A stretch of 64,000 nucleotides of DNA from Allantophomopsis cytisporea (taxonomy: Eukaryota; Ascomycota; Leotiomycetes; Phacidiales; Phacidiaceae). Below are positions 45,129 to 56,194 of this stretch, one piece after another. Within the stretch, counting starts at the first letter, position 1; each line of letters opens with the position of its first letter. Both the position numbers and the translations under genes were made by a program. The notes beneath the pieces were generated by a model that saw only the letters and a list, made by a program, of their open reading frames with translations, was not told the origin of the DNA and made no database searches. Where the stretch lies: contig CP103035.1 in assembly GCA_024752435.1 (NCBI GenBank), positions 1,178,001-1,242,000 of the forward strand, given 5' to 3'.

Positions 45129-46752
45129 CTAGTAGCGGTAAAGCTCGGACTTGTATGGACCCTCAACGGAGAGACCAAGGTACTCAGCCTGAACTGGGGT
45201 GAGCTGGGAGAGCTCAGCGTTGACGTGGGCCAAGTGGAGCTTAGCAACAGTCTCGTCCAAGATCTTTGGAAGAACGTAGACACCGACCTCGAGCTTCTGG
45301 GTCTTACCGAACTCGATGTACTTCTTGCCGAAAGCCTCATCCTCGCACTTGAACAACATGATCTGGGCAAGGACCTGGTTGGTGAAAGAGCAGGACATAA
45401 CAAAGGAGGAGTGACCAGTGGCACATCCCAAGTTGACGAGGCGACCCTCGGCAAGAAGGATGATGTGGCGACCATTCTTCATCAAGTAGCGGTCAACCTG
45501 TGGCTTAATGTTGCTGACGGAGGCAGCGTTGGCCTTCAACCAAGCGACATCGATCTCAATGTCGAAGTGACCAATGTTGCAAACAATGGCGTCGTTTGGC
45601 ATCTGCTCGAAGTGCTCACCAGTAAGAATGTCACGGCATCCGGTGGTGGTGACGAAGATCTGACCCTGGCTGGCGGCCTTCTCCATTGGCATGACCTGGT
45701 AACCAGAGACAGCAGCCTGGAGGGCGTTGATTGGGTCAACCTCAGTGACGATAACGCGGGCACCCATTCCGTGGAGAGCAAGGGCACAACCCTTTCCGAC
45801 GTCACCGTAACCGGCGACAACAGCGACCTTACCGGCAATCATGACATCGGTGGCACGCTTGATACCATCGACCAAGGACTCACGGCATCCGTAAAGGTTG
45901 TCAAACTTGGACTTGGTGACAGAGTCGTTGACGTTGATAGCTGGGACAAGAAGACCCTTGTTCTTGAGCATCTTGTAGAGGTGGTGAACACCGGTGGTGG
46001 TCTCTTCGGAAACACCGTAGCAGCCCTTGAGCATCTCTGGGTACTTGTTGTGGACGAGGGAGGTAAGGTCACCACCGTCATCGAGGATCAAGTTAAGACC
46101 CTTACCATCCTTGAAAGCAACCAATTGCTGCTCCAAACACCACTGGTACTCTTCTTCCGTCTCCCCCTTCCAGGCAAACACAGGCACGCCAGCGGCGGCG
46201 ATGGCAGCAGCAGCGTGGTCTACATAAGTCAGTTTTGAAGTTCGGAGGGAGAAAATATAAGGATTGATCATCTACCTTGGGTGGAGAAGATGTTGCAGGA
46301 GGACCAGGTAACCTCAGCACCAAGGAACTATCGACCAGTCAGTTTTTGTTTAGAGATAAAAGAGAACAAGTTGCAAGAAGACTCACAGTCAAGGTCTCGA
46401 TGAGGACAGCAGTCTGGATGGTCATGTGAAGACATCCAGCAATACGGGCACCCTTCAATGGCTGATCGGCAGCGTACTTCTCACGGGTGGCCATAAGACC
46501 TCTGATTTGATGTCAGTATGGTTTCTTCACAATAGTTGTACAAGAAATATCTTCGAATTCCGCGGGTTTACATACGGCATCTCATTCTGTTTCACAAGTG
46601 TTAGCAAATATTCTTGACAACACGATCGCTTTGCCGAACAATCAGTGGCTAGAGATAAGCAAACAACGTACCTCGGCGAGCTCAATCTCCTTGCGACCGA
46701 AGGCAGCGAGGGAAAGGTCGGCGACCTTGAACTTGGAGGCTGGAGCAGACAT
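45129..46752 (-). CDS. SAH1: S-adenosyl-L-homocysteine hydrolase
   Basis: Minus-strand exons 46752..46672, 46586..46576, 46501..46387, 46327..46276 and 46219..45129 give 449 aa, the expected length. The enzyme splits S-adenosylhomocysteine into homocysteine and adenosine, relieving product inhibition of methyltransferases. Conserved blocks run in order: EIELAENEMPGLMATREKYA, GCLHMTIQTAVLIETLT, WSSCNIFSTQDHAAAAIA, VAVVAGYGDVGKGCA (NAD binding) and the terminal GPYKSELYRY. Exon 2 is an 11-nt micro-exon encoding NEMP. Each intron is GT-AG and frame is kept throughout. A long open frame antisense to exon 5 is only a codon-usage shadow. Strong codon bias suggests high expression. Confidence 0.96.
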
Positions 46753-48035
46753 GATTGCGAAATGTGTAGGTTGTGATTGTTTGAAGGGGGAAAGAGAGAA
46801 GGTGTTTATGGTACGAGGATAGATGTAGAAGCTTTTGAATTTGGAGGGGCTTTTTCATAACAATGCTCTAAGGCGTAAGCGGCATGGTGGAGCAGGGTCT
46901 TAAACGAAAGCTAACGGGGCACAGCGACAGGAACCAATACGCGGGGCACGAGTCACCGAATTCCTATCTGTCAATGATTGGCTCAAGACATTTTATCTTA
47001 TGTACCATGCAAAATCATTATCAAAAAAAAACGCTAACCTGTAGGATTCGGTTGGTGTGAGGATGTGAGGAGTCGAAGTCAGAGTCAACAAAGTCCGTCT
47101 GGTGCATTCATCCCCTTGACTTGGGAGGAGACAGACAGTTCGATACGTGTTCGTACAAAATATGGATACTCCGTGCTGCAAACTGAACACCGGAGTGCTA
47201 CGGAGTACAGTGCTGACTACATACACTTGAAAACCCGAGTATTTTCCACGGTCAAACCTTGAAGTAATGTGGTTGATGTAACCATCACAGGACAGTGAAG
47301 TATTCAGATGAACACACCGACCGATGGTCCAGAAACTGCCAAGAGTGTATCTTAGAGTGCGGCAGATGTTTTATCTTTATCGTTGCAAGTAGTCAGCGAT
47401 GAACGAATTTCAATGGTAGCGGATTTTGGATGATTTGAATTGGTGTGAGTATACCTGGAAAATATTCAGTTAAGCACATTTACGCGTGTGACTACATAAT
47501 ACGAGGCAATTGTATACAACATTGAAAAGTTCCCTATTTAATTATCAAGTAGATCTTCATATTTAAGAAAATGTACATTTGTTATAGGCTTGTTTATTTA
47601 TTATTGACAGTACAGGTATTGTAGACCGATGTATTTGCTATAGACCCATTTATGCATCGTAGACAGAACAGTTATTATAGACCTGTTTATTTATTGTAGA
47701 CTGTATAATTATTAACACTGTTTCATAGGCTTGTTTATTATCATAGACAGTGCAGTTATTATAGATCTGTTTATTTTATTGTACACTGTATAATTATTAT
47801 AGACTGTTCATTTATTAGACCGCCAAGTCAAAAATGATGAACTCGGTGGCAGAGATTATTGGAGCCTAGGGCACTGTTTAAGGCATCAACCGTAACCCGC
47901 AAGGTACACGCCAAGAATTTCGCTCGCGCACACAACTCGTCGTCTTTGAACTTTTGCGACGACGAGTACGATTTCAACGACCTTTCCTCCTCAACACCCG
48001 TACACCCTCTACACATACCCTCCGAATCCTTCAAT
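46753..48035. promoter_or_regulatory. Divergent intergenic region between SAHH and eIF3h
   Basis: This 1.3-kb stretch lies between two divergent housekeeping genes. It contains CCAAT-type motifs (AACCAAT near 46930; the inverted form ATTGG near 46978) and a degenerate TAGAC/TTTATT minisatellite (47583-47822). No gene is supported. Confidence 0.5.
47583..47822. repeat. Degenerate AT-rich minisatellite with TAGAC units
   Basis: About a dozen imperfect units combine TATAGAC(C/T/A)G with TTTATTTATT and appear to group into higher-order blocks of about 85-95 bp (blocks starting near 47585, 47640 and 47727). It ends about 210 bp before the eIF3h start codon. The units are diverged, so the array is probably old. 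Confidence 0.7.
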
Positions 48036-49206
48036 ATGGCGGAAAAGCAGGAAATCCCTCTTAACTCGGTGCAGGTCGAGGCCCTCGTGAGTAATGTCCT
48101 GTGAGGAGCGGGGGAATCAAGGCTGATTAGGTGGAAATTATAGGTGGTCATGAAGATCGTCAAGCACTGCGCTGCAGCTTTCCCTACAACTGCGACTGGT
48201 TCGATCGTTGGAATGGATGTTAACGGCACTCTTCAAATCACAAACACCTTCCCATTCCCAACCGCAGATATCGCTTCCTCAGACCCACACCCAAATGATC
48301 ATATGGCCGCTTCCAACTTGGCTGCTGCCGCTCCACGCTCGAAGGCCAATGTCGTATACCAGAACGAAATGATCAAGTGTCTTAGAGAGGTCAACGTTGA
48401 CGCCAACAACGTCGGATGGTATACCAGTGCGAACATGGGCAACTTCGTTAACACCAGCTTGATCGAGAACCAGTTCTTCTACCAAAAAGAGGTCAACGAG
48501 CGAACAGTTGCTCTTGTACACGATGTCAGCCGTAGCTCCCAAGGTGCCTTGAGCCTTCGCGCTTTCAGACTTTCTTCTGCCTTCATGGCAGCATACAAGG
48601 AGCAGAAGTTCACAACTGAGAAGTGAGTAACAGTGGAGAGAAAGACAGATGATTGGAAGTACTAACCCGTCTTGCAGCATGCAAAAGACCAAGTTCACTT
48701 ACAAGGACATCCTCGAAGAGCTCCCACTCATTGTCCATAACTCCCACCTCCTTACCTCTTTCCTCCACCAGCTCCCAGCCAAGCCAGCCAGCCAAGAGCT
48801 TGAGTTCCCAACCAGCCTTGCCGCTTTGAACCGCGAAGCCCCAGAAGTACCGTTGTACCCAAACCTCGACTCTCTAGATCTCTCTATCGACCCATTCCTC
48901 GAGAAGACTTGTGATCTCTTGCTCGATAGCATTGAGTCCCACTACACCGAATTGAACAACCACCAATACTACCAGCGCCAGTTGGCCCGTGAGCAGGCCA
49001 AGATTACCGCTTGGAAGGCCAAGAACCCAGACAGCGATGAGTGGCAAAGACTGTTCAAGTTGCCAACTGAACCAAGTCGTTTGGAGGCTATGCTCAACGC
49101 AAGACAAGTTGATCAATATGCTAGACAGGTAGATGGTTTCACTGCCAGCGTGAGTGGTAAGATGTTTGCTGTCAAGAGCAACCTCTTGCCAGGAGAGTCA
49201 TCATAG
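48036..49206 (+). CDS. eif3h: Eukaryotic translation initiation factor 3 subunit H
   Basis: Spliced join(48036..48086,48144..48622,48678..49206), 352 aa. eIF3h is an MPN-domain subunit of the eIF3 complex that binds the 40S ribosome during initiation. The MPN core is VVMKIVKHCAAAFPTTATGS, then ANVVYQNEMIKCLREVNVDA and VGWYTSANMGNF. The metal-binding JAMM set is incomplete, as is normal for eIF3h, so no protease activity is expected. The C-terminal half is helical (NNHQYYQRQLAREQAKITAW). Introns are 57 and 55 bp with canonical ends. The ATG chosen (MAEKQEIPLN) follows a pyrimidine-rich leader. The frame is open upstream but is not conserved. Confidence 0.94.
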
Positions 49207-49911
49207 AGGGTTTTAATGAGGGGCTGCTTGTTATGGGCTTGTGATCTGCATGGGCATGGCGTTGGAAGGGATGTGGGAGACCGTCTTTGACAGGTTAACT
49301 AGACATTGGCTTATGTGAAATTAGAATCAAAAGCAATGAATGACCACTATGAATTACTCAACAGACTTCAGGCCTTCTTTAATCTATCTGCTTGTATTCC
49401 AGTTATTGTCATGATTTTGGGCAACTGTTTCGTTGTGAGAAATCCATCTCAAGACACTATGACTTGAATTTGAAGGCTACAATCTCAACATAATAACTGC
49501 AGACAAATACACAGAATATCATGATACGCATCCAATGAACGAATAATCTTCACTGCCATGATTTCAGTGCGTCTAACAGAAATCCAAACGTAATACTATT
49601 AATCCCTTAAAAGTAATCAAATATAATTCTCTCGCTATAAGATAACAAGACAGATATTGATGTACCTACCTGCAGTGAGTACTTAGACATTCCTTATATA
49701 GAACAGACTTAGGAATATTATTTAGAAGTGGTTTGATGTATATGTATATTGCCCAATTAAGTAGGATCCTGATACGCTTCAATATACAAGGTGTTTCGAA
49801 GGTCTAGACTAGACTATATAAGTTACTCAATCTAAGGAGAATGCAAAGGGAACTAAATACTTGATTACACACTACATTAAGTATATCGATAAGCAATTAC
49901 TCTGACATTTG
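49207..49911. other. AT-rich intergenic region
   Basis: This 0.7-kb AT-rich stretch downstream of eIF3h holds no supported gene. Confidence 0.5.
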
Positions 49912-51190
49912 TTACCAGAGCAGACTGCTTCTATGGTCTCTTGCCTTGATTGGTGTTGGTGAGGTATCGACTACATCAAGGTATCCTGTAGTCTTCTCAT
50001 TGTTCTCTTGGACCACTCTCGTCCCTTTTTCGAACCATGCAAATCGTTTGTACTTTACTCTGAGCATTCGTTCAATGTGGAAATCTTTGAGACAAGGATC
50101 CTCCATCGCTTTCTGGGCATGCTCAGAAGATCCGGGCCATATTCCAATAATTCGATCGGTTTCATTGTTTCGTTTAACTCAGGATTCGTACTACAGAAGT
50201 GTCAATACAATGTTTTGGCATGCTACAGACCATTCAAATGGCTTATCCTAGCTGTAAAGATGACCTTTGACATGTAGTCATTGACTTGCGTGCTGAATTC
50301 TTGGTGTTCTTCCATACTTTCAGTAATCAGTATTCGGCTTGGAAGTAGTCCTCACTTAGGTTCTTACGTCGGTACTATTGATGAGATATGTTCTGGTTGT
50401 ATTTTCATACCCCGATAATATATTCGACGTCGAATTCCAACACTGTAACAAATCTGTCCGAGCCGCGAACCAAGATACATGAAGAGATTTGGTATACTAG
50501 GAACGCCCGTGACCATAAATGCTTCTCTAAATGTACCAGCAATCTTCCGATTTGACTCCCTTCGTTAGCACTCAGATGAGTTGTGTTTATGGAGAGTGTT
50601 GCAGTGACTCAATTAACTTAATCAAGTGTTTGAGATAGGAAAATCATAATACAGCATTGTAGATAGCGTATGGACAGTCAACCAATGCGGGTATCTTGAT
50701 TCTTCTGCAGTATCTTTGAATTTCTCGTAAAACGAATGTAGAATTCTAAGTTGGCTGGCCTTATCTGGTACAAACACTGTTCATACTCAATCAGAATACC
50801 ACCCTTGTTACTCATTTTTGCGATATAGGTAGCAATCTTCAATGGTAGTCAAGATGCCTTTCCCCAAAAATTGTGTTAGAGGCTGATATCAAAGATTTAT
50901 CTGATTCAAAAGTGAGAGGTCAGTGCCAATCATCTTTGGGAGGTTGACTTGAGATGAGATCTTCAGAAGCCACACTCGATCCGCAGCATGAATGGACAAA
51001 GTCTGACCTTTCCAATCTTTTCGAAAAGGTTGTGATATGCGTATGTATCACAACTTCCCTGAATGCAGTAACTCCACGAAGTCCTTTTCGAAAACACCCA
51101 CGAGACCCTAATATAATTAGAGCAAAAATCGCTACAATGCAAAACGCGTGCCAACCACGTTTGATGATTGTTATCAGATCGCGCTTCTAG
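49912..51190 (-). pseudogene. Apparently decayed multi-exon gene, family unknown
   Basis: On the minus strand, protein-like pieces occur in succession but in shifting frames. A hydrophobic segment comes first (GWHAFCIVAIFALIILGS, near 51150), then a basic stretch (THITTFSKRLERSDFV). A middle piece follows (REAFMVTGVPSIPNLFMYLG, near 50520, continuing to RRRIYYRGMKIQPEHISSIV). It appears to splice through a GTAAGA..GAAAG interval into MEEHQEFSTQVNDYMSKVIF. The last piece (ETMKPIELLEYGPD, then EDPCLKDFHIERMLRVKYKR) shifts frame at about 50130. Stops and frame changes between pieces suggest a gene losing function, although unrecognised introns could explain part. I do not recognise the family. 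Confidence 0.35.
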
Positions 51191-51265
51191 CGATAATTAT
51201 TATTAAACATCCGCCGGGTATTTCCAGCTACTATATATAAATCTCTCTGTGTTGTATATAATAAA

Positions 51266-51920
51266 ATGCGTAAATCAAAGCAATCGAGACTCAAGGCCTT
51301 AAACAAAACAGGGAGGACTCTATATGAAAGCATGACTCTTACAAAAACGATTGAGAAGCCGGCACAGGTAGTCGCCGAGCCAGAGCAGTATATCCTTCCT
51401 CCAACGAAACATGTTCCAAATAATCACATGCCAGTCTTGGTTTACAGAAATGTTTTACCTACCCCAGAGAAGAGCAGACGGCACAGGCTTTTATTGATAT
51501 AGTCTCGAAACAACTCGGTCTTATATTCACACTCCGGGAGGGTGATGTTATAGTGCATCCCGCCGGTACCTCCCATTCAAATATTTCCGACGAAGGTCAC
51601 TATCGATATTTGTCATTCTTCCCATGGGTCTGTTTACCCCAAAGACTACCTGCCTTCGTTCTTCTCAGAGCCACATAGCTGCTTATCCCTCTTGATATTC
51701 GGTTGAGTTGCTAGCTAATTATAATTTGCAGGGCTCTCCCCAATGGATTTCATTGAATGGCGATAGTGTAATGGATCTAGAAACTGTAAGGGCGCAGACA
51801 ATGGGAGTTCCTATGCCTGACGATCCTGTCATTGGGGGTGATAGACATCTTGTACCTTTTTGGACGCAGGCTCGCGATGCTTTTTTTACGGATTCTCGCA
51901 ATCAGAGATGCAATCATTGA
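51266..51920 (+). pseudogene. Broken cupin-domain gene
   Basis: Three pieces resemble one fungal cupin protein of the YjlB-like type. The first frame ends as PEQYILPPTKHVPNNHMPVL and VYRNVLPTPE. After a frame change near 51465 the second reads EEQTAQAFIDIVSKQ, then LREGDVIVHPAGTSHSNISD and HYRYLSFFPW. After an intron-like gap (about 51630-51729) the third reads GSPQWISLNGDSVMDLETVR and GVPMPDDPVIGG. The part between SKQ and LREGDVIV, where family members carry the metal-binding HxH strand and about 45 more residues, is missing. The frameshift and internal deletion together indicate a pseudogene. A short undocumented intron is the alternative but would not restore the missing strand. Confidence 0.5.
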
Positions 51921-52337
51921 TTCCTATATGCGCGATTAAAGCGAGACCAGCTGAGACATGAAGTAGCTACAATAGGAACTCTTCTGTCATTATTGATATA
52001 TAAACATGGAGTTGCTATCTGAAATTCATCTGGAGAACACTGTAGCTTGAGATGTGGAGGCTACAACTTTAAGATACAAACAACAAATAAGTATATGAAA
52101 TTTATAGAGGTATAAAGCCAAGAGCTGGCAACGTTTATCACTGAGTACTACGTAGTGATCTTAATGAGCTAACAGTCCAAGCACACACGTGATATCCTTC
52201 AGATGGTACCAGTGAAGTGGGGACTAGATTGCAAGGGCTAGACATTCCCACAACCCACAAATCCACTCTCTCCCAACTTTGGAATATATGATTCAATATG
52301 GACCAATACTCATATATTAAACGATTGTCTAACAAGC
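51921..52337. other. Intergenic region
   Basis: This 0.4-kb AT-rich stretch lies between the cupin remnant and tRNA-Gly. No gene was seen. Confidence 0.5.
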
Positions 52338-52430
52338 GCGCCGGTGGTTTAGTGGTAAAATCCATCGTTGCCATGAGATACTTGTATCTTCAACTTCGAT
52401 GGGCCCTGGGTTCGATTCCCAGTCGGCGCA
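52338..52430 (+). tRNA. tRNA-Gly (GCC) with a 22-nt intron
   Basis: The acceptor GCGCCGG pairs with TCGGCGC (one G-T pair) and discriminator A follows. The anticodon stem CATCG/CGATG encloses TTGCCA plus extra bases, giving anticodon GCC. The 29 nt between the stem halves fit a 7-nt loop plus a 22-nt intron at the usual position after base 37. The T-arm CTGGG-TTCGATT-CCCAG is canonical. The mature length is 71 nt. A T-containing tract (TTCCTTTTG) follows directly. Confidence 0.93.
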
Positions 52431-52812
52431 TTCCTTTTGCCCTTTGTGGCTATAATTTTGCTACATCTGAGCTTAGAACATAGCGATAAGATGCTTATGC
52501 TGGGATATTATCCCTTCATACATGTATATACACTTCATCACTAGTCTTTGGTTGACAAAGGTGAGGGTGGGCCCGCGTTTGAATTATGACATTCTATAGG
52601 AGGAATATGGAAAGTAATTTTTTACATTACATTCATACAATCATGATCAAAAGATTTCTCCCAGTCAGGTTCTCTTTGACTCGGAGAACTCACGGTTCCA
52701 CTGTTGAAGACATGTAAGTCATGTAAAGAAAAGTCCAATGTATAGCATAGCTATCATAATGGGACTCAATATAAATTCGATTCAGCCGCCGTAACTCAAC
52801 AATCATGTGACA
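52431..52812. other. Spacer between tRNA-Gly and tRNA-Met
   Basis: This 382-bp spacer shows no gene or repeat. Confidence 0.5.
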
Positions 52813-52884
52813 AGCAACATGGCGCAGCGGAAGCGCGCCGGGCTCATAACCCGGAGGACCCTGGATCGAAACCAGGTGTTGCTA
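52813..52884 (+). tRNA. tRNA-Met (CAT), elongator type, intronless
   Basis: The 72-nt sequence is identical to the copy at 26427-26498 but on the opposite strand, with the same cloverleaf and CAT anticodon. A T5 run (CATCTTTTTGG) within 10 nt of the 3' end is a Pol III terminator. The flanking sequences differ from those of the other copy. Confidence 0.95.
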
Positions 52885-53599
52885 CAACATCTTTTTGGAC
52901 TTTATTTTGCTAATTTTTGGGAGTTATGTGTTGTGGGCTCGCGAACGGGTGCGCGCGACTGTTAGTCTTAGCGTCGAAGAGTCGAGGTCGCTAAGCAAGT
53001 CAGGGGCATACTTGATCAGGGGTTCATTTTTGTTGCTGGCTTCAGTATTGAGATTAAGTCAACACTTATCATTTTAGGGTACTAGAGTGAATGACGCTAC
53101 TTTATGAGTGTTGATATGTTTATAGTAGCATTTCACAGGTTCTCTTATATCTATGAAAGTTTATGTATATCCGTGCTATTTACAGTTTACCAAAGCCCTA
53201 ATGCGGTCTTAAGAGTGAATGAAAGTCACGGTTCAATTGATTAAAACATTCGGATACATGACAGGATGTTCAGAGTCTGATATCATAGATAATTCACTTA
53301 GTATCAAAGGCGGGTTGGTCTTATAACTTCACATCGAACACCTAATCATCACCAGGATCTTTTAATCTGTCAATTGAGCTTACATATACATAACGCTCAA
53401 GTCCAGCACTTTTAATCTACCCCGAGATGCACCCAACAACCAAGATCAGTCAGTAGACTCCGAATGAATGTTCACCTCCCAAGCATTCGGCATACTGACG
53501 ATTCCACTTCGCCTAATTTTATCGACCTCCGACTCCCTGAGCGCTCTCTTGATTCTGTTGAAGAGGATAACCGGTGCGTCGCAACACATTTGCTTTCCT
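52885..53599. other. Intergenic region
   Basis: This 0.7-kb stretch lies downstream of NAA15. No supported gene was seen. A further short 3' exon of NAA15 cannot be ruled out, but no candidate is evident. Confidence 0.5.
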
Positions 53600-56194
53600 T
53601 CATGAGCTGGCCTTGAACGCAGTGACCTCAGGCCATTTGGCAGCTGCCTTTGTGCGGTATGCCTCGACTTCAGAGCTGCGCGAGGATCTAAGGATCTCGA
53701 GACCTTGGATAGCCTCCTCGAATGAGATGGTGGGAATTTCGAGCACGGAGATCACGTCCTTGTCACTGGTCGACTTGTCGTCTGACAGCACCTTCTTGAC
53801 ACGAATTGCGGACAGGACGTGGCTGGCGCTGTCCTTGTGCTTGGCAAGGAATTCATCGTTGACATCGGCCAACGACTTTGAGGCTGGTAGCAATGTGAAC
53901 TCATTCTTGATGACTTCAGCGACTTCAGGGGCGAGGGGCTCTTTCTCGGAGTCGATAGCCTTCTTGAATTGGATGGTGTGCTCATGAACAGTTGGGTGTG
54001 TTGGATCAAGCTCAGAGGCAGCCAAAAGACACTTCAATGCGAGAAGGTACTTCCCTATATATCGTCAGTATTTATGGTATATGAACATCACTATATGACT
54101 TACCTCTACGGATGAAGACCTCAAAACCAGCGAACTGCGCATCGATGTTCTTAGGGCTGAATTGAAGCAACGGTGTAAGGAACTTCATTGCATCCGTCAA
54201 TGGCTCCGTGGTAGCAGCAAGCTTGAGACCATTAGGATCGTCATCAACCTTCTTTGTTTCACCATCAATATCCTTGACTGGCTTGTTTGGCTGAGACTCC
54301 TTCTTCAATGCAGCCTCGGCCTCGGCCTTTTGTGCCTCCTTGCGAGCCTTCTTAGCTGCCTTCTTGCGCTCCGCAGCTTCGTCCTTCTCTTCCGCGGAAT
54401 CATTGGCTCCGTTGCTGATTGGCTTATCGGCCATCTGCAAGTAAACCTTCACAGCAGAAAGAGCAGCACGAGAATAAAATGGATGGTCACGGAGGTGGTC
54501 TTCCCATCTTACCATATCGACATAGGCTCTAATTTGTCCCTTTCTGAGAGAGAAGCTGTGGAAATCAAACTGATCCTCCTGCCACACATCAAAAATGTTG
54601 TATATAGATGTGAAGCGCTTGAGCGCAAGACCAACGTTACCCTGTCTAGCGTATGACTCTCCATCTTCCGTGAGGAACCACATGCACTGCATGTCGTGTA
54701 AATCGGCAAGAGGTCCTCCAACAGTTTCCGCTCTAGTGAACATACCCATAGTCTTCAATGCAGCCTCACTCTCATCGTTACGAAGTTGATATTTCGCAGC
54801 CTTCGTGTTGATGTGGCGATCACGCTCATCGAACGCACGTGCCTGACCCATCACCTCCGAAGCCTTCTGACTGTTACCATAGTGCTTGTAGATACGGGCC
54901 TTTGTCATGTGAAAATCAACGCTTTGTGGCTCCAATTCGATAGCCTTTTCCACATACTCCATAGCCTTAGAGAGATTGCGAGTCAAATAGTAGTTGTAGT
55001 GTTGCGCCAAGAAGTAAAATGCAGCAGAGTTGCCTTTCGATGTATCTCCGTTAACCTTGGCCTCGCCGTTCGTCTTGCTCTTGACATCACTTGTGATGTA
55101 CTCTTGAACAAGAGCTGGAAGAATATCTCGCTTCGATGGATTGGCGTATAGGTGCTTCAGATTAGCAAAGGTCGACGGAACTCCCTTGTTCAACATGCGT
55201 TGAAGGTATTTGGTGGCGTGCTCGCTGAACTCCTCGCCTTCGAGGAAATCTAACGGTAATCGTCGAGCAGCATCGCTTCTAACATACTTCTCTGCGTATT
55301 CATCGTAAATTGCCTTGAGAGCTTTGTGGTCGCTTGAAGGAATCTCGAGAGCCTGAGCAAGGCCATCGTAATATTTCTTGTACTCCGCATTACGATCAAT
55401 AAGTGCTCGGTATGCGGTTACTGCCTCTTCCTTTCTTCCCAATTTCAACAAGTATTCGGCGCGCAATTCCAAGACAGCCAAGCGGTCAAGATTATGCTTA
55501 GCAGCTTTCTCCAAGTGCTCAAGTGCTCTCTGCGTATCTCCCTGCTCGGCGATCAATGAGTTCTTGTACATAACAGCCTCCGAGTTTTCAAAGTCTGTTT
55601 TCGATGGTGGGTTCTTCAATGTCTCCTCATAAGTTGTCAAAGTCCCCTCAGCATCCGCCAGATTTCCAGCCAAATGTTGTGCCACTGCCAAAGCTGTCCA
55701 ATTCTGTCGTAGATGCGATCGTGCTTGAAGCATTGCTCTCCGGCTCGTAATGTAACCCTGGTAGTCGCGCATTTGGATTTGCAGCAGAGCAAGATCCCGC
55801 TGGATCTGCTGGGATTCTGGCTCAAGTCGGAGAGCGAACTTGTATGCCTTGATAGCCTCCTCGAAGTTTTTCGCAGCCCGGTAGAGCAACCCATATACGT
55901 GCCAACACACATGGGACTTCATGTCGCATTGAAGTGCTACCTTCGCCAGCGCAAATGCTTCCTCGGTCTTCCCTTGGGAATTGAGTATCAAGGCCTTCAT
56001 GGCCAAAGTATCGCCATGCTTTGGGTTCTTCTTGAGGATCTGTTCGGCAGCCTTCAGACCTATGACTTGTTAACGGACAACACGCAGTTACCCCAATGAT
56101 AGTAGTACCTACCCTTCTTATATTGCTTGTCCTCATAGTTGCGGATGATGGTTCGAAAGAGAGAAGACTCCTTCGAGCTAAGTGGTTGTGGCAT
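53600..56194 (-). CDS. NAA15: N-terminal acetyltransferase A auxiliary subunit Naa15 (Nat1)
   Basis: Minus-strand exons 56194..56113, 56059..54104 and 54054..53600 give 830 aa, close to yeast Nat1. It is the ribosome-anchoring TPR scaffold of the NatA complex, which acetylates Ser, Ala, Thr and similar N-termini with the catalytic subunit Naa10. The start MPQPLSSKESSLFRTIIRNY and KHGDTLAMKALILNSQGKTE are family hallmarks. TPR-like helical repeats cover most of residues 10-530. A Lys/Glu/Ala-rich charged segment (about 590-640, ERKKAAKKARKEAQKAEAEA) is typical of the family. Introns are 53 and 49 bp, and the last exon joins at RRG-KYLLALKCLL. The catalytic partner is not in this window. Confidence 0.93.

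Noticed and set aside
45225..46238. A 337-codon open frame on the plus strand, antisense to SAHH exon 5
   Set aside because: It is the exact antisense of a highly codon-biased exon; biased codon use removes stop codons from the opposite strand. Its translation resembles no known protein.
53574..53987. A 137-codon plus-strand frame over the end of NAA15
   Set aside because: It is antisense to the last NAA15 exon, whose translation is conserved and joined by a good intron.
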